This document shows positions 61,969 through 64,000 of a DNA stretch of 64,000 nt, one piece after another. The position numbers and the translations under genes were made by a program. The notes beneath the pieces are model-generated. The model was not told where the DNA came from, did no database searches, and was given only the letters and a program-made list of their open reading frames with translations. Source of the DNA: Ilyomonas sp965247435 (GTDB taxonomy: Bacteria > Bacteroidota > Bacteroidia > Chitinophagales > Chitinophagaceae). Position 1 is the stretch's first letter, and each line of letters begins with the position of its first letter. The stretch spans positions 4,340,001 through 4,404,000 of the forward strand of contig OZ252019.1 of assembly GCA_965247435.1 (NCBI GenBank), written 5' to 3'.

Positions 61969-62358
61969 TTAGTGCTTCATACCATTTTGCTTCTTAAATC
62001 TACACTCTTTTCCCCACTCCGCCATACTTTGAAGTATTGGCGAAAGGGTCAATCCAAATTCTGTTAGTGTGTATTCTACTCTTGGCGGAATTTCAGCATA
62101 GATTTTCCTGCTAATAATCCCATCATCTTCTAATTCTCTCAACTGCTGAGTAAGCATTGATTGAGTAATTCCCTTTACACTTCGCTTCAATTCCCCAAAC
62201 CTTGCAGGAGAGGTATGATAGATAGCATTAATTAAAATTGCTTTCCATTTCCCACCCAAAACTTGCATTGTTGCAGTTACCGGACAAGAATTTTCATCAA
62301 AAACAAAATTTTTTTTGTTTTTAACTTCTTGATTAACAATATTAGTATTGTTTTTCAT
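61969..62358 (-). CDS. HxlR family transcriptional regulator
   Basis: A 129-residue winged-helix regulator. The pattern SCPVTATMQVLGGKWKAILINAI with the redox-type cysteine C25, ARFGELKRSVKGITQSMLTQQLRELEDDGIISRKIY, and PPRVEYTLTEFGLTLSPILQSMAEWG is the full HxlR domain. Such regulators sense electrophiles or quinones through the cysteine and control a neighbouring reductase. The quinone oxidoreductase at 63126 is the likely target. Confidence 0.93.
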   Translation of the reverse strand: MKNNTNIVNQEVKNKKNFVFDENSCPVTATMQVLGGKWKAILINAIYHTSPARFGELKRSVKGITQSMLTQQLRELEDDGIISRKIYAEIPPRVEYTLTEFGLTLSPILQSMAEWGKECRFKKQNGMKH

Positions 62359-62442
62359 ACTAACACATTTTAAATGTACTACTTGTTTTATTTATCTTAA
62401 CTCTGGAAGTTTGCACTACAAAAATAAAACAAAGTAATAAAC

Positions 62443-62553
62443 GTGTCAAGTAAAATCATTTTAATTACAGGAGCAAGTACAGGTTTCGGCAACCTCACTG
62501 GAAAATTAATGTCCGACTCTATGTCCAAATACCCAAAACTAATTCGTCATTAG
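62443..62553 (+). pseudogene. truncated short-chain dehydrogenase relic
   Basis: From the GTG at 62443 the frame reads SSKIILITGASTGFGNLTGK and stops after 36 codons. ILITGASTGFG is the NAD(P)-binding start of a classical SDR; everything after the first helix is missing. It lies where an HxlR-controlled reductase would be expected. A deletion seems to have removed about 200 residues. Confidence 0.68.
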
Positions 62554-62596
62554 AGTATAATTCAAAAACAAATAAACAATTAAACAAATATTAAAT

Positions 62597-63012
62597 ATGG
62601 AAAAAATTTATGAAGCAGAAGTGACAACCTTAGCAGGTCGTAACGGTCATGCAAAATCATCAGACGGTTTATTGGATGTCGATATCAGATTTCCCAAAGA
62701 AATGGGAGGTGCTGGTGGCGCAACCAATCCAGAACAACTTTTCGCAGCAGCATGGTCGGCTTGTTTTGGTACGAGTGTAACAGTTGCGGCAGGAATTGAA
62801 AAAGTTAAAATTGGAGAAGTTACTGTAACAGCTAAAATTGTGTTTTACATGATAACGGCAATTTTGATATTGGTGCGCATCTTCTTGTCAAAATAAACGA
62901 CGTGGATTATGATACCGCAAAAAAACTGGTAGAAGCGACAAAGTCAATTTGTTCGTATTCAAAAGCAACAAAGGGAAATATTAACGCGGTTTATGAAGTT
63001 GTAGCAAATTAA
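62597..63012 (+). pseudogene. frameshifted OsmC/Ohr peroxidase gene
   Basis: The first frame gives an Ohr/OsmC N-terminus (YEAEVTTLAGRNGHAKSSDGLLDVDI, NPEQLFAAAWSACFGTSVTVAAG) with the peroxidatic cysteine, but then runs into unrelated residues and stops at 62896. The C-terminal half continues in another frame from about 62850 (DNGNFDIGAHLLVKINDVDYDTAKKLVEATKSICSYSKATKGNINAVYEVVAN), with the second cysteine, and ends at 63012. One small insertion or deletion around 62840-62850 explains this. It is either a fresh pseudogene or a sequencing error. Confidence 0.75.
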
Positions 63013-63020
63013 TTAAAAAC

Positions 63021-63104
63021 GATAATTCAGGTATTGATTTAGCGGTAGTGCAAGCAGGCGTACTTCAAAATTTTGGACCTAGCGAATTGAATATTAACAA
63101 CTAA
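63021..63104 (+). pseudogene. short C-terminal gene fragment, unknown family
   Basis: A 27-codon open stretch (AVVQAGVLQNFGPSELNINN, then stop) without a start codon lies between the OsmC gene and the quinone oxidoreductase. It reads like the tail of a deleted gene. I cannot name it. Confidence 0.3.
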
Positions 63105-63125
63105 AAAATAAAAACGATAAAAAAT

Positions 63126-64000
63126 ATGAAGCAGATAATAGTAAATGAATTTGGAGTTTCTGAAAAGTTGATCTTACACGATGTACCAATGCCTTCTGCT
63201 GGCGATGGGCAAATTGTAATTAAAGTAGAAGCATCAGGGGTGAATTTTGCTGACGGCATGCAAAGACGAAATAAATATGTATTCCCAGTTTCTTTACCTT
63301 ATTTACCTGGTTTTGAAGTGGCAGGAATAGTTACCGAGCTTGGAAAAGGTGTCGAAAATATTTCCGTAGGAGATCGTGTAGTTGCTATGCTTCCTAATGG
63401 CGGAGGATATGCGCAATATGCTGTTACACCCTCTTATTTGGCAGCAGTTATTCCGCCTGCTATCTCTGCCCAAGAATCTTTGGCATTGCAAGTTCAAGGC
63501 CTTACTGCATACCTGATGTTGAAAGACGGAGCGAAATTAAAATCCGGACAAACTGTGCTGATACATGCAGCAGCTGGTGGTGTGGGTACATTACTAGTTC
63601 AAATTGCAAAGCAAATGGGAGCAGGTAAAATAATTGCAACCGCAAGTAATGTTGAAAAACTTGCCGTTGCCAAATCATTGGGTGCAGATGAATTAATAAA
63701 TTATACAGATTCTGACTGGGCTCAAAAAGTGAAGGACGCTACAGGAGGAAAAGGTGTTGATTTAATCATAGATTCTACAGGAGGCGAAATTTTGCGAAAT
63801 AGCTTTAGTTGCCTTGCGCCCTTTGGCAGGCTGATAAGTTTTGGAAATCCAACTGGTGGATCTACATCAATTGAAGCCTTTACACTTGTAAATAACAACC
63901 AAATTTTACAGGGTTTTGGATTAGCAAGTTATTTTGGAAAACCAGATTTAATGCAGGAAGCTTATCAATATTTGTTTTCGCAAGCTGCAACAGGAAAACT
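63126..64000 (+). CDS. NADPH:quinone oxidoreductase (MDR family), cut by window end
   Basis: The first 291 residues of a zinc-independent medium-chain reductase. The N-terminal GroES-like domain (LPYLPGFEVAGIVTELGKGVENISVGDRVVAML) and the cofactor domain (VLIHAAAGGVGTLLVQIAKQMGAGKIIATASNVEKLAVAKSLGADELINY, with AAAGGVG) are complete; about 30 residues are missing at the right edge. It reduces quinones or enones with NADPH. It fits the HxlR regulator nearby as a quinone-stress response gene. Confidence 0.92.
   Translation, partial: MKQIIVNEFGVSEKLILHDVPMPSAGDGQIVIKVEASGVNFADGMQRRNKYVFPVSLPYLPGFEVAGIVTELGKGVENISVGDRVVAMLPNGGGYAQYAVTPSYLAAVIPPAISAQESLALQVQGLTAYLMLKDGAKLKSGQTVLIHAAAGGVGTLLVQIAKQMGAGKIIATASNVEKLAVAKSLGADELINYTDSDWAQKVKDATGGKGVDLIIDSTGGEILRNSFSCLAPFGRLISFGNPTGGSTSIEAFTLVNNNQILQGFGLASYFGKPDLMQEAYQYLFSQAATGK

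Overview
The window looks like a chromosomal segment of a Bacteroidota bacterium, most like Chitinophagaceae or a close relative. The evidence is three secreted proteins with C-terminal type IX secretion sorting domains, Bacteroidota-type promoters (TTG, about 20 nt, TAnnTTTG), weak or absent Shine-Dalgarno signals, and family choices typical of the phylum (DoxX-like and DUF4174 proteins, PAS kinases with NEEL coiled coils, a prohibitin, single RRM proteins). No rRNA, tRNA or CRISPR array was seen. The core is of medium GC; three stretches (about 3.2-12 kb, 45-48 kb, 61.9-64 kb) are clearly AT-rich and look acquired.

Layout. 1-3.2 kb: two DoxX-like membrane proteins and an acyltransferase, then a 620-base non-coding stretch holding the decayed 5' end of a vsr gene. 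3.2-3.9 kb: an intact PIN toxin-antitoxin pair with its own promoter. 4.1-11.9 kb: an AT-rich defence island. One operon runs vsr, dcm-type cytosine methyltransferase, GHKL (MutL/MORC-like) ATPase, Z1-domain SF2 ATPase and a 75-residue protein; facing it is a two-gene operon of a ParB-like protein and a PD-(D/E)XK-like nuclease candidate. This is the best candidate for an unusual system: methylation plus mismatch repair endonuclease, with an ATP-driven restriction apparatus and no conventional type II enzyme. 11.9-16 kb: hairpin repeats, a frameshifted PIN toxin with an intact antitoxin, a second antitoxin relic, and a hybrid sensor kinase/response regulator pair.

16-32 kb: housekeeping and surface functions: a beta-propeller/phosphoesterase fusion, a small HD hydrolase, two T9SS cargo proteins (one with 17-residue adhesin repeats and an S74-type chaperone domain), an aldo/keto reductase, an ABC exporter and a multi-PAS kinase. 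32-45 kb: a spore-photoproduct-lyase-like radical SAM enzyme, a prohibitin, an RRM protein, an S8-like T9SS protease with a non-standard triad, GH2 and GH1 glycosidases, a glycosyltransferase and an LpxH-like hydrolase. 45-48 kb: a TetR gene with a perfect 22-base palindromic operator inside its promoter, a DUF417/DoxX pair, an SMR transporter and a GNAT enzyme. 48-55.4 kb: a DEAD-box helicase starting at TTG, an M3 peptidase, a UvrD-like helicase and a lipoprotein nuclease. 55.6-61.7 kb: a polysaccharide cluster (two UDP-galactopyranose-mutase-like flavoproteins, an epimerase, a WecA/MraY-family transferase, a polysaccharide deacetylase). 61.9-64 kb: an AT-rich, decaying segment with an HxlR regulator, an SDR relic, a frameshifted OsmC gene and a quinone oxidoreductase cut by the window end.
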